Notes under the pieces: model-generated
Databases searched by the model: none
What the model was told of the DNA's origin: nothing
Seen by the model: only the letters and a program-made list of their open reading frames with translations
Assembly: GCA_030684575.1 (NCBI GenBank)
Contig: JAUXVD010000008.1
Location: 806,001-870,000, forward strand
Length of the DNA stretch: 64,000 nucleotides
DNA from: Nitrospirota bacterium
GTDB taxonomy: Bacteria > Nitrospirota > Nitrospiria > Nitrospirales > Nitrospiraceae
Direction: 5' to 3'
Shown here: positions 38,057 through 46,273 of the stretch, piece after piece
Position numbering within the stretch: the first letter of the stretch is position 1
Layout of the letters: every line of letters begins with the position of its first letter
Position numbers and translations under genes: made by a program

Positions 38057-38743
38057 ATGCCCCTGCCCTATTACGTCTCGCCCGAGCAGATGATGCAGGA
38101 CAAGGCGGAGTATGCCAAGAAAGGCATCGCCAAAGGTCGCTCCATCATTGCCCTCGAATATATGAATGGGATCCTGCTCGTCGCGGAGAATCCCAGCGCC
38201 TCGCTGCACAAAATATCCGAGATCTACGACAGCATCGCCTTTGCAGGCGCTGGCAAGTACAGCGAGTTTGAGAATCTCCGGAAGGCCGGCATCCGACATG
38301 CCGACCTCAAGGGATTCATGTACAGCCGGGAAGATGTGACGGCTCGTTCTCTGGCAAACGGCTACTCGCAAAGCCTGGGCACCATATTTAGTCAGGAGCA
38401 GAAGCCGCTGGAGGTGGAAATCCTGGTGGTGCAGGTCGGGCACAACGGCCATGCGAACGAGATGTACCGCATCTCGTTCGATGGGAGCATCATCGATGAG
38501 CGGACCTTTGCGGTCATCGGTGGCAAGTCGGAGGCCGTGCAGGCAGTGTTAAAGGAGAAGGGGTTTACGCAGCCTCCAGAGCTCAAGGCTGCCCTTTCGC
38601 TCTGTATTACCGCACTCGAACAAATCGGAAATCAGAAGCTTATGCTGGAGAGTCTGGAAGTTGCAGTGCTGGACCGTACCCGCGAAGGACGTCGGTTCAG
38701 ACGGCTGTCGTCCATTGATACCAAACTCCTCCTCTCCGTTTAG
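38057..38743 (+). CDS. prcA: 20S proteasome alpha subunit PrcA
   Basis: 228 residues starting MPLPYYVSPEQMMQDKAEYA, followed by the alpha-type gating helix and strand KGIAKGRSIIALEYMNGILLVAENPS, with no Thr nucleophile, as expected for alpha subunits. Outer rings of PrcA gate entry and dock the Mpa tail. AAGGAG upstream of the ATG is a good ribosome-binding site. The TAG stop lies inside the left end of a family A repeat. Confidence 0.96.
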   Translation: MPLPYYVSPEQMMQDKAEYAKKGIAKGRSIIALEYMNGILLVAENPSASLHKISEIYDSIAFAGAGKYSEFENLRKAGIRHADLKGFMYSREDVTARSLANGYSQSLGTIFSQEQKPLEVEILVVQVGHNGHANEMYRISFDGSIIDERTFAVIGGKSEAVQAVLKEKGFTQPPELKAALSLCITALEQIGNQKLMLESLEVAVLDRTREGRRFRRLSSIDTKLLLSV

Positions 38744-38935
38744 CAGGATGCTGAACAAGTCCGCCAGCTTCGTTCTCGGCTCATCGAAATCCTCAACGGG
38801 GACCCGGCCGCCTCATCACTCGGCGGCGCGCACAGACTTGGTGCTCCTTATGCGTCGCACCGTGCGACCCTGAGGGTACGCCTCCGGTTTCGACTCGCAT
38901 GCGGTCTTCCTGACGAACGTTTTGAGCACCCTGCG
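38741..38935. repeat. Family A intergenic repeat, copy A4 (long form)
   Basis: About 195 bp beginning with the prcA stop (TAGCAGGATGCTGAACAAGT) and ending GTTTTGAGCACCCTGC. The CCGCCAGCTTCGTTCTCG block follows the left end as in A1. An extra ~70 bp in the middle contains GGCCGCC/GGCGGC and TGCTCC-TTATGCG segments somewhat reminiscent of family B. It separates prcA from pafA. Confidence 0.7.
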
Positions 38936-38990
38936 GGAAGTTCATTCTGTTGTAGAAGACAAGGCCTGCTGGTATTCTGTCTGTACGCCT

Positions 38991-40385
38991 ATGCTGGAAC
39001 CAAGTCCTCTAAGACGACGGATCTTCGGTTTGGAGAATGAGTACGGTCTCATATTTTCTCCGAACGGGAGGGTCTATCTTCCGATGGAGAAGGTCCTGGG
39101 CTATATTTTTGAAGGCCTCATTCCGAACAGTTGGCCCTCCAACGCGTTTCTGGCGAACGGGGCACGCTTCTATCAAGACACCGGCTGTCACCCTGAGTAT
39201 TCCACCCCCGAGTGCGACAGCATCCGGGACCTCGTCGTTCACGATAAAGCCGGTGAGCGGCTTCTGGAAGCCTGTCTGCCTGCAGCCGAAGAACGCTTAC
39301 GAGAAGAAGGCCTGTCCGGCGAAATCTACATTTTCAAGAACAATACGGACTCCCTCGGCAATACCTACGGCTGTCACGAAAACTTCTTGATGCGCCGAGA
39401 CGTCGATTTCTGGAAAGTCACGGAGCAGCTCATTCCCTTCTTCGTCACGCGGCAGATTTATGGCGGAGCCGGAAAGGTGCTGAAAGTATCGGGTAAGCCG
39501 CAGTATTTTATCTCGCAACGGGCCCAGCACATTCACGAGAAGACCTCCTCCTCGACGACCTCCTCGCGAAGCATCATCAATACCAGAGACGAGCCGCATG
39601 CCGATGCGGAACGCTACCGGCGGCTCCATATCATCGTCGGGGATTCCAACATGTCGGAGTTCGTGACCTATTTGAAGGTTGGGACTGCGGTGTTGGTCCT
39701 GTCGATGATCGAGGAGGGGTACGGAGTCACAGGGATGGAACTCGAGGATCCGGTGAAAGCCATTCGAGAGATTTCTCGCGATTCGACCTTAAAGCGGAAG
39801 ATCAAGCTGGACGATGGCCGCCAGTTGACGGCGGTGGAAGTTCAGCGGGTCTATCTGGATCGCGCGCAGGAATATCTGGCACAACAAGAACACGATCCGG
39901 CCCTCGACGACGTGTGGGCGAAATGGGCCATGGTCCTCGACAAGCTCGAAGAGGACCCGATGCAGCTGGTGCGAGAACTCGACTGGGTGACCAAGCGGCA
40001 CCTCATCGAGTCCTATATCGACAAGAAAGGGTGCGGGTGGGACGACCCGCGCGTCTTCCTGCTCGATCTCCAATATCATGATGTCAAACGGACGCGTGGC
40101 CTGTATTATCTGATGGAGTCCAAAGGGCTGATCGAACGGGTAGTAGAGGAGGACGCGGTGCAACGGGCCATGTCGATTCCGCCCCAGACCACGAGGGCGA
40201 AGGTGCGTGGCGATTTCATCCGATTCGCCCGCGCGAAGAATCGCTCCTATACGGTGGATTGGACCTATCTGAAGCTCAATGGCTACTGGGAAGAGACGAT
40301 CCTCTGTATGGATCCCTTCAGCGCCGTGAATCGGCGCGTGGACGAATTGCTCTCGCAGGTGGGGGGGCTACGGCTGTATCGATGA
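38991..40385 (+). CDS. pafA: Pup-type protein ligase PafA
   Basis: 464 residues. The N-terminus RRRIFGLENEYGL lacks the Dop loop, and the catalytic Asp63 is in NGARFYQDTGCHPEYSTPECD. Further blocks IYIFKNNTDSLGNTYGCHENF, SIINTRDEPHADAERYRRLH, DLQYHDVKRTRGLYYLM and the C-terminal QTTRAKVRGDFIRFA are those of PafA, which ligates the C-terminal Glu of Pup to substrate lysines. Its presence implies that a Pup/UBact modifier exists in this organism. ATG 38991 was chosen by family start; upstream in-frame sequence is repeat DNA. The stop overlaps the M23 gene by ATGA. Confidence 0.94.
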   Translation: MLEPSPLRRRIFGLENEYGLIFSPNGRVYLPMEKVLGYIFEGLIPNSWPSNAFLANGARFYQDTGCHPEYSTPECDSIRDLVVHDKAGERLLEACLPAAEERLREEGLSGEIYIFKNNTDSLGNTYGCHENFLMRRDVDFWKVTEQLIPFFVTRQIYGGAGKVLKVSGKPQYFISQRAQHIHEKTSSSTTSSRSIINTRDEPHADAERYRRLHIIVGDSNMSEFVTYLKVGTAVLVLSMIEEGYGVTGMELEDPVKAIREISRDSTLKRKIKLDDGRQLTAVEVQRVYLDRAQEYLAQQEHDPALDDVWAKWAMVLDKLEEDPMQLVRELDWVTKRHLIESYIDKKGCGWDDPRVFLLDLQYHDVKRTRGLYYLMESKGLIERVVEEDAVQRAMSIPPQTTRAKVRGDFIRFARAKNRSYTVDWTYLKLNGYWEETILCMDPFSAVNRRVDELLSQVGGLRLYR

Positions 40386-41392
40386 TGATCACCGCTCTCA
40401 AACAGGCGCAGTTGCGGATTTCACGGCTGGACCGAACGCTGGTCATGGCGGTCGTCTTGCTGTGCAGCGTCTTTCCCGTTGAGTTATTCCCGAACACACC
40501 GCCTCCACCGAAGGGCCTCGACGGCCAATACAGCGGCAAGCAGGGACAGGTGCTGGTGGTCAAGGTGAAGGGCGAAGAGCAGGCGACGGAAGTGAAGGGC
40601 AAATTTCTCGAACGGACGATTCCGTTTTTTCGGGAGTTCAGGCCAGGGGAACCGGCCGGCTTTGTCGGGCTGCTGGGGATCGACATGCAGGACGATCCTG
40701 GGACCTATGAATTGGCCGTTGAAGTGAAACAGGGCGAAGAGGCGAAGCAGCTGAGTTTCAACGTGCTGGTGGCCAAAGAGAAGTTTTCCGTCGAACATTT
40801 GAAGCTGCCAAAAGACAAAGTCGATCTGGACCAGAAGGCGGTGGCCCGTTGGAAAGCGGAGCAGGCACAAGTGAAGCAGGCGCTCGCGGAGAATTCACGG
40901 CTGAAGCTCTGGCACAGTAACTTTGTGGAGCCGGTCAACGGTAAACGTACCGGGATTTTCGGCAGCGTGCGGATTATGAACGGTCAGCCGAGGAATCCCC
41001 ACAATGGTGAAGATATCGGCGCACCGATGGGGGCCGATGTTGCGGCCACGAACGACGGAATCGTCCGCATCACCGTCGATCATATTTTCTCCGGCAGAGG
41101 CGTCTTCGTCGACCATGGACTGGGCTTCTATTCGATGTATTTTCACCTGTCCGAGATCCTGGTCAAAGACGGAGATCTGATTACCGCGGGGCAAATCATC
41201 GGCAAAGTCGGAGCGACCGGCCGCGCCACCGGCCCGCATCTCCATTGGGGCGTCAAGCTCAACGGCGCCCGCGTGAATCCCTATGCGCTGCTCGATTTAC
41301 CGTTCAAGCAGGGTGGAGCGATGCCTGCTCCTGTGACGGTTCCCACTCCCGGTATTGTGCCGACTCCACAAGCCCTTCCCGTCAAAGAGTAG
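40382..41392 (+). CDS. Secreted M23-family metallopeptidase, coupled to pafA
   Basis: 336 residues. Signal/anchor ~18-38 (TLVMAVVLLCSVFPVELF), a beta-rich N-terminal region (~45-150), a short charged helix, then an M23 domain with intact zinc ligands: HNGEDIG (HxxxD) and GPHLHWG (HxH). Unlike EnvC here, this LytM domain should be catalytically active on peptidoglycan crosslinks or other exported peptides. The Pro-rich tail ends at VPTPQALPVKE. The 4-bp overlap with pafA makes it the last gene of the proteasome operon, an unexplained pairing of a periplasmic and a cytoplasmic activity. Confidence 0.9.
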   Translation: MMITALKQAQLRISRLDRTLVMAVVLLCSVFPVELFPNTPPPPKGLDGQYSGKQGQVLVVKVKGEEQATEVKGKFLERTIPFFREFRPGEPAGFVGLLGIDMQDDPGTYELAVEVKQGEEAKQLSFNVLVAKEKFSVEHLKLPKDKVDLDQKAVARWKAEQAQVKQALAENSRLKLWHSNFVEPVNGKRTGIFGSVRIMNGQPRNPHNGEDIGAPMGADVAATNDGIVRITVDHIFSGRGVFVDHGLGFYSMYFHLSEILVKDGDLITAGQIIGKVGATGRATGPHLHWGVKLNGARVNPYALLDLPFKQGGAMPAPVTVPTPGIVPTPQALPVKE

Positions 41393-41572
41393 AGGGGGTA
41401 GTGCGTCAGGCGTTCGATCGCGTGACCGCACTGCGCCACACCATACCTTCTTTCTCGCTCAGGCCCGTTCAGGAAAACGAAAAATATCTATGCGTCGAAG
41501 AACTTACGTAGTAGCCTTAGTTGAGTCGTAGGCCTTGGCAGTCGTCAGTCTTCATGAAGGAGCTTCGTAACA

Positions 41573-42337
41573 ATGAACGGCTTTGTCTTCCCGGATATCA
41601 CGATCTACCTGATTGGCATCCTCTGCCTTTTGATCATCTGGCAATATTACAAGATGCAAATCATGGCCGGGAGGATTCTGGCCGTCGACATCTTCGACCG
41701 CTCGGGGATTCGCATGTATCTCTATGCGACACCCGATGACAGCCAGGTCTGTGACACCTGTGCTCAGGCGAATGGACGAGTGTATTTGTCCTCAAAGGTA
41801 GCCAGGAAGAATTTCAGTCCGCTGGACCGGCCCTGTCAACAGCCTACGCCTTGTCCCGGTGTATTGGTCGGATTGTATGGAGGATGGTTGGAGGCCCGTG
41901 GCGTCGTTGAACGGTTACGCGCGAACTCCAAGGAGGGGATGATTCAATTGGCTCCAGAGCAGCTTCGGGGTGTGGTCGGTGGAGCCTGGGAACGAAGTGT
42001 CAGCGCGGAGACCGATCGGATCAGCATCTTTGTGCTGGAAGCGATGAGTTATGAAAAGATCAATCTTGACGTGGCGATTGGAAACTACGGATACGTCGTG
42101 GCCCATGCCAACGAAATACGACATCTGATGCTCCTCGTTCCGGCCTATCTCCGGCTGACGCATGTACTCGTCCAAGCCGGGAGAGCGACGGAAGCTCTTG
42201 CGGCCATCGAACAGTTCACCAATCGATTCCCCATCAACAAGATGGGCAAGCATTTTCCTTCGCCAGCGCAGCGCGACATGATGAAACGCTATGAAGGGCA
42301 GATGATGAAGAGCCTGGCTCTGAAGAAATCTGCGTAA
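41573..42337 (+). CDS. Membrane-anchored protein with Cys-rich segment, unknown function
   Basis: 254 residues. Residues ~10-27 form one membrane helix. Residues ~60-110 hold CDTCAQANGRVY followed by PLDRPCQQPTPCPGVLVGLYGGW: two cysteine pairs around an NG turn, reminiscent of the C-terminal pattern in Mu F/SPP1 gp7-like domains and compatible with metal binding. The C-terminal half (~130-254) is helical and TPR-like (AYLRLTHVLVQAGRATEALAAIEQF). AAGGAG precedes the ATG. No family can be named. Confidence 0.65.
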   Translation: MNGFVFPDITIYLIGILCLLIIWQYYKMQIMAGRILAVDIFDRSGIRMYLYATPDDSQVCDTCAQANGRVYLSSKVARKNFSPLDRPCQQPTPCPGVLVGLYGGWLEARGVVERLRANSKEGMIQLAPEQLRGVVGGAWERSVSAETDRISIFVLEAMSYEKINLDVAIGNYGYVVAHANEIRHLMLLVPAYLRLTHVLVQAGRATEALAAIEQFTNRFPINKMGKHFPSPAQRDMMKRYEGQMMKSLALKKSA

Positions 42338-42379
42338 GGACTGCGAGGATCTGTAGGGCTAAAAATGGCTCGTCTGTGT

Positions 42380-42395
42380 GCCCACTATAGTGGGC
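42380..42395. promoter_or_regulatory. Perfect 16-bp palindrome between convergent genes
   Basis: GCCCACTATAGTGGGC is a perfect dyad with no loop, located between two convergent genes. It could be a bidirectional transcript end or a dimeric-protein site; there is no T-tract. The position between 3' ends makes an operator unlikely. Confidence 0.3.
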
Positions 42396-42413
42396 GATCA
42401 ATCATTACCGCTG

Positions 42414-42782
42414 TTAGTGTTTCCCTCCTACCAATCCATTCAGCAGATTCGGCAGGTCCTCCGCGTTAGGATAGCTTTTCATGGCCTGACCGATGTCGTC
42501 GAGCAGCGGGCCAGCTTCTGGGTTGAGGCCCCTGATCTTTTGGTCGAGATTGCCCGACATTAACTCTTCGTGCATCTGTGCGTCGGTCAGCTTCCCTTCT
42601 TTCAAGTCCTGTTGCAGGATCTTTCCCAAGGCTTCAACTTTCATTCTTGTTTCTGGCGGCAGCTCGCTGAGCAGTTTGATCATGTCAGCTCGGCTTTGAC
42701 CGACCGCTGGCGTCTGTGTGTGTGCAAGACCGCTTACTCCCAAACAGAGCATGAGAGATAAAATGCCTGCGCATATCCGCAT
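42414..42782 (-). CDS. Small exported helical protein, unknown function
   Basis: 122 residues with a signal peptide (ICAGILSLMLCLGVSGLAHT, cleavage expected near residue 22). The rest is helical and charged (SELPPETRMKVEALGKILQQDLKEGKLTD) and ends in GLVGGKH. GGAGG upstream of the ATG is a strong ribosome-binding site. No family recognised; a periplasmic location is inferred from the signal. Confidence 0.65.
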   Translation of the reverse strand: MRICAGILSLMLCLGVSGLAHTQTPAVGQSRADMIKLLSELPPETRMKVEALGKILQQDLKEGKLTDAQMHEELMSGNLDQKIRGLNPEAGPLLDDIGQAMKSYPNAEDLPNLLNGLVGGKH

Positions 42783-42949
42783 GATGGTCCTCCGTGCAGA
42801 TGGTGGTCGGTATGGACGTGACCGTAGGAGTATTACAGTGAAGCGTGAGGCTGTCAGCTAAATCTAGAAACTATGGAAGATCTATTGTCGCAGGCTGGAA
42901 ACGTGATCTGGCTTATGACTAGAAGGGGGGGTAGGAGGCCATCTCGCAA

Positions 42950-43070
42950 GCTGCTCAAAAAGCCCGTCCAGTAAGGCCGCAGCGGGTGAAGGGCCGAGTC
43001 GTACCCGTAGGGTACGGTGAGAGGGTCTGAGCGATGCGAGAACGCAGCTGGCGGACTTTTTCAGCAGCCG
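42950..43070. repeat. Family A intergenic repeat, copy A5
   Basis: About 121 bp, GCTGCTCAAAAAG at the left and CTTTTTCAGCAGC at the right. The internal hairpin CGTACCC-GTA-GGGTACG (43000-43016) is perfect. It lies in the ~300-bp gap between two minus-strand genes; the rest of that gap (42783-42949) shows no gene. Confidence 0.8.
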
Positions 43071-43080
43071 ACGAATAGTT

Positions 43081-44493
43081 CTACTCGAGGCTCGAAGGCG
43101 TCTTGTTGAGCACCGTGGCGGTGGCGCGGGAGAGGGCTTCGTCGTAGGCATGGTCGAGGGTATAGACGCGGAACTGGACCAAGCGGGTGGGCAGCAGGTC
43201 GAGGAACTCTTCCAATGGATCGGTCGAGATGCCCTTGGTGCCGGGGTCGTACACAAAGAGGGGATTGCCGCGCCGGTCTTTGGGGTCGGGCCTGGGGTCG
43301 AGCGGTGCCATGTCGACGCGGAACTCGAGCTTCTTGAGCTTTGCCGGTAATTCTTTTTTGATCTGTTCTTCGAAATGCGCGTGGCTGGGAAAGTCCATCC
43401 CGCGCTCCTGGCCCTTTTCTTTGAGTACGGTGCTGTAGGCCATTTTCCATTTCACGTCACGGACGAGAATCCGCTGCCATTCTATGCCCAAGCGTCGCTC
43501 GGTCGCATGGCGCGAGGTCTTCCATCCCCGGACCTGCTCCAGCAGGGACCAATCGGTTAATGTCAGGTAGTCCTCCATCTTTTTGCGGGGATCGTGAGGG
43601 AAGAGGAGTTTCATGGTGTCGCCGAAGATGTCACGGAGGTGGATGTCGATGGCGCGTGTGGTCCGGTGATAGTAGACGTTGGAATAGAGATACATGCGGG
43701 TGTTGAGGAACATCTGCAGGGCCGGAAGGCCGGTCTTATGGATCGTGAATCCCTTGTCCGTAATGATCGTGTAGTGAATGAGCCGTGAGAGATCGACCGG
43801 GCCGACTGCGACCCCGCACATATAGGAGTCGCGCAGGACATAGTCGAGGTTGTCTGCGGTATAGCTGCCGGAAATGACCGGTTGCAGCATGTTGAGCCAT
43901 CGAGGAATGTGGGAGTTGTCTTTGCCCTTTTCCTTGAGGATTACATGGGCGATCTGATCGGGGTTGAGTTCCTCGCCTTTGGCAAAGGGGCCGGAGGGGC
44001 TGCGCCGGATCTTGCGGATGATCGGGCCTAGGTGGTCGCGGATGATGATCTGTCCGAGTTTTTCGTGACTGGCGCCAAAGGCGTGTAAATAGTTGTCGTC
44101 GAAGAAATGACAGAAGGGTCCATGGCCGATATCGTGCGCGAGCGCCGTGACACGGAGAAATTCCTCGACATAGTTGGCTGAGGGGACGTCTTTGACCGTT
44201 TTCTTGAGAAACGGATAGAGATGGCGTGCGAAGCGGCCTGCCACATGCATGGTGCCGAGCGAATGGACGAAGCGGGTATGTTCGGCTGAGGGGTACACCC
44301 AACGGGCGCTTTGAAGCTGATAGATGTAGCGCAGGCGCTGGACCCAGGGAGAATCGATCAGATCCTTTTCTGTCCGTTCCTGTTGGTCCGGAGTGGAGAA
44401 GGGTACGGTGAAGGAGACGTATTGGTGGATGGGATCGGCGATCAGTGCAGACCCATCATAAGGAGCGTTGGAGTGATGACCGGATTCAGTCAT
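43081..44493 (-). CDS. HD-domain phosphohydrolase (dNTPase-like)
   Basis: 470 residues. The HD metal site is read in YPSAEHTRFVHSLGTMHVA, ALAHDIGHGPFCHFFDD and DNLDYVLRDSYMCG (H...HD...D), the arrangement of dGTPase/SAMHD1-type HD proteins, with conserved RLRYIYQLQSARWVYP just before. It may hydrolyse a nucleotide; the substrate is not determined. ATG 44493 was chosen; upstream open frame to 44643 is not family-like. Confidence 0.88.
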   Translation of the reverse strand: MTESGHHSNAPYDGSALIADPIHQYVSFTVPFSTPDQQERTEKDLIDSPWVQRLRYIYQLQSARWVYPSAEHTRFVHSLGTMHVAGRFARHLYPFLKKTVKDVPSANYVEEFLRVTALAHDIGHGPFCHFFDDNYLHAFGASHEKLGQIIIRDHLGPIIRKIRRSPSGPFAKGEELNPDQIAHVILKEKGKDNSHIPRWLNMLQPVISGSYTADNLDYVLRDSYMCGVAVGPVDLSRLIHYTIITDKGFTIHKTGLPALQMFLNTRMYLYSNVYYHRTTRAIDIHLRDIFGDTMKLLFPHDPRKKMEDYLTLTDWSLLEQVRGWKTSRHATERRLGIEWQRILVRDVKWKMAYSTVLKEKGQERGMDFPSHAHFEEQIKKELPAKLKKLEFRVDMAPLDPRPDPKDRRGNPLFVYDPGTKGISTDPLEEFLDLLPTRLVQFRVYTLDHAYDEALSRATATVLNKTPSSLE

Positions 44494-44709
44494 GGCAATC
44501 GATCTTAGCCTAATTCTTGAGGGGGCGGCAATGGCTACTGCGGCGAATGATCTGCCGGCATGTGCGTCGTTCTCGGCCTCAAGAAATCCTCGACGTATTG
44601 CAGCGAATACGCCTCTGGTTTCTTGAGACCGTCGGCCTCGCACCTGCCAGCAGCTTGTTCGCCTCGCAACTGGCAGACATAGGGCTCAGACGCCTTTCTT
44701 GCACGCCAC

Positions 44710-45195
44710 TCACAGATTTTGCGGAGAATCCTCACGCGCAATGGGGTCTAATGGATGTGCCCGCCGATGTCTGGCCAGGAAATAGTAGGCGAGCGGGTAG
44801 GCGAGGACCGCACCGAGGAGGCTCAAGACCAATCCGCCAAGAAAGAAGGGGACGGCGTAAGGCATGACCTGTTCATAGATTGCCGTGAAACTCAGATCGT
44901 GCCAGTCGAAGGAAGGGCCGTCCGATCGGCCGAGCAAGAGTGCGCCGACCCAGTAGGTGGCGCCAAGGATCGGGACGATGGTCCAGGGGTTGTTGATGAA
45001 GGCGCCGACCATGAGGGCGAGGAAGTTCAAGCCTAAGGCCCATGTGCAGAACAGCACCATGGCAGTGTGCAAGCCATAGGTCGGGGAAAAGGCAATGAAG
45101 ACGCCAATGGCAAAGGCCAGGGCCGTTCGCTGCGGCGATTCCCGCAGATGGAGGACCTGTTTCAGCAGCGATCGAAATGACGGGAGCCTGGCCAT
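44710..45195 (-). CDS. DUF2062 membrane protein
   Basis: 161 residues with the DUF2062 signature: SPQRTALAFAIGVFIAFSPTYGLHT, then FLALMVGAFINNPWTIVPI, and a C-terminal membrane segment VPFFLGGLVLSLLGAVLAYPLAYYFL followed by a basic tail. Three to four helices are predicted. Function unknown; sometimes adjacent to glycosyltransferase genes. It lies 21 bp downstream of thiL on the same strand. Confidence 0.88.
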   Translation of the reverse strand: MARLPSFRSLLKQVLHLRESPQRTALAFAIGVFIAFSPTYGLHTAMVLFCTWALGLNFLALMVGAFINNPWTIVPILGATYWVGALLLGRSDGPSFDWHDLSFTAIYEQVMPYAVPFFLGGLVLSLLGAVLAYPLAYYFLARHRRAHPLDPIAREDSPQNL

Positions 45196-45216
45196 AGGTA
45201 TGGTTGAGAGAGCCGG

Positions 45217-46272
45217 TTACCTGAAATGTTCGTAACTGGTGATCGGCAACGGGCGCTTCTTGCCTTCCGGGCCAACGGCTAGGATTCCGTGTCGAGCCGG
45301 GCGAACGATGCCGATGCAGGTGATGCGAAATCGATGTGTCTTAGCCGCCCGTTCAGCCTGCGCCTGGTGACGCGGTGAGAGGGTAAAGAGCAACTCATAA
45401 TCTTCGCCTCCGGTCAGTGCCAGCGCCACCGGATCGAGTTGTCGAGCTGCCGCATAGGCACGGCAGGCGGGCGACAGCGGAAGCGCGCCAAGATCGAGTT
45501 CCACGCCGACATGGCTTTCGTCACAGATATGGCGGAGATCGCCGGATAGGCCGTCTGAGATGTCGATGGCTGCGGTGGCGAGGCGATGGGAGCTGAGCCA
45601 TTGGCCTTCTGGGATGCGGGCCGTCGGACGCAGGTGCCGTCCGGTCAGGAACCGTCGATGCCTGGGCGAGAATGCCGCGGTGCCAGGACGTTGTGTTTTG
45701 CGGGGTGGCCGTTCGTTCAGTAGCATGAGGCCGGCCAATGAATCACCGATCGTTCCGGTTACGTAGAGCCGGTCTCCAATGTCTGCACCGTTCCGGAACA
45801 GTGCCTTGCGCGGAGGAACCATGCCGACCAGCGTCACGCTGATAAACCATCCGCCGTCGGAGGCCGAGGTGTCTCCGCCGATGAGTTCTACGTGATGCGG
45901 GCGGCAGGCGGCCATCATGCCCCGGTAGAGCTGCTGAACTTGGTCGTTGGTGCCGGTGCGTGGAATGGCCAAGGCGACGAGTATATATTGGGGCGTGGCT
46001 CCCATCGCGGCGATGTCGCTGAGATTTGCCGCTGCTGCGCGGAATCCAATATCAGCCATCGTGGCCGTTCGGAGATCGAAGTGGATGCCTTCCGCGAGCA
46101 AGTCGGTGGTCAATACGCTCCAGCGTCCGGCTCCTGAGGTCACGACGGCGGCATCGTCGCCGATCCCCCGAATCACCGAGGGGCTCTTGCGACCATGCCG
46201 TTGTTGGAGCGTTCGAATGAGATCGAATTCGCGGATCTGGGAGCGGGTCTTCGTGCCGACCTTCGAGGCCAT
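45217..46272 (-). CDS. thiL: Thiamine-monophosphate kinase ThiL
   Basis: 351 residues. Family motifs: EFDLIRTLQQR, IRGIGDDAAVV (Mg-nucleotide site), LIGGDTSASDG, TGTIGDSLAGL, and AIDISDGLSGDLRHIC. It converts thiamine phosphate to the diphosphate cofactor and completes the pathway begun by thiS/G/E at 32-34 kb. ATG 46272 (MASKVG) was chosen; open frame to 46425 lies within lon. The start lies directly after the lon stop. Confidence 0.95.
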   Translation of the reverse strand: MASKVGTKTRSQIREFDLIRTLQQRHGRKSPSVIRGIGDDAAVVTSGAGRWSVLTTDLLAEGIHFDLRTATMADIGFRAAAANLSDIAAMGATPQYILVALAIPRTGTNDQVQQLYRGMMAACRPHHVELIGGDTSASDGGWFISVTLVGMVPPRKALFRNGADIGDRLYVTGTIGDSLAGLMLLNERPPRKTQRPGTAAFSPRHRRFLTGRHLRPTARIPEGQWLSSHRLATAAIDISDGLSGDLRHICDESHVGVELDLGALPLSPACRAYAAARQLDPVALALTGGEDYELLFTLSPRHQAQAERAAKTHRFRITCIGIVRPARHGILAVGPEGKKRPLPITSYEHFR

Positions 46273-46273
46273 A

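Noticed and set aside
44535-44741. Possible 68-codon minus-strand gene after DUF2062
   Set aside because: It begins with TTG inside DUF2062, has no ribosome-binding site or family similarity, and cannot be separated from chance; left as the likely content of a 216-bp gap.
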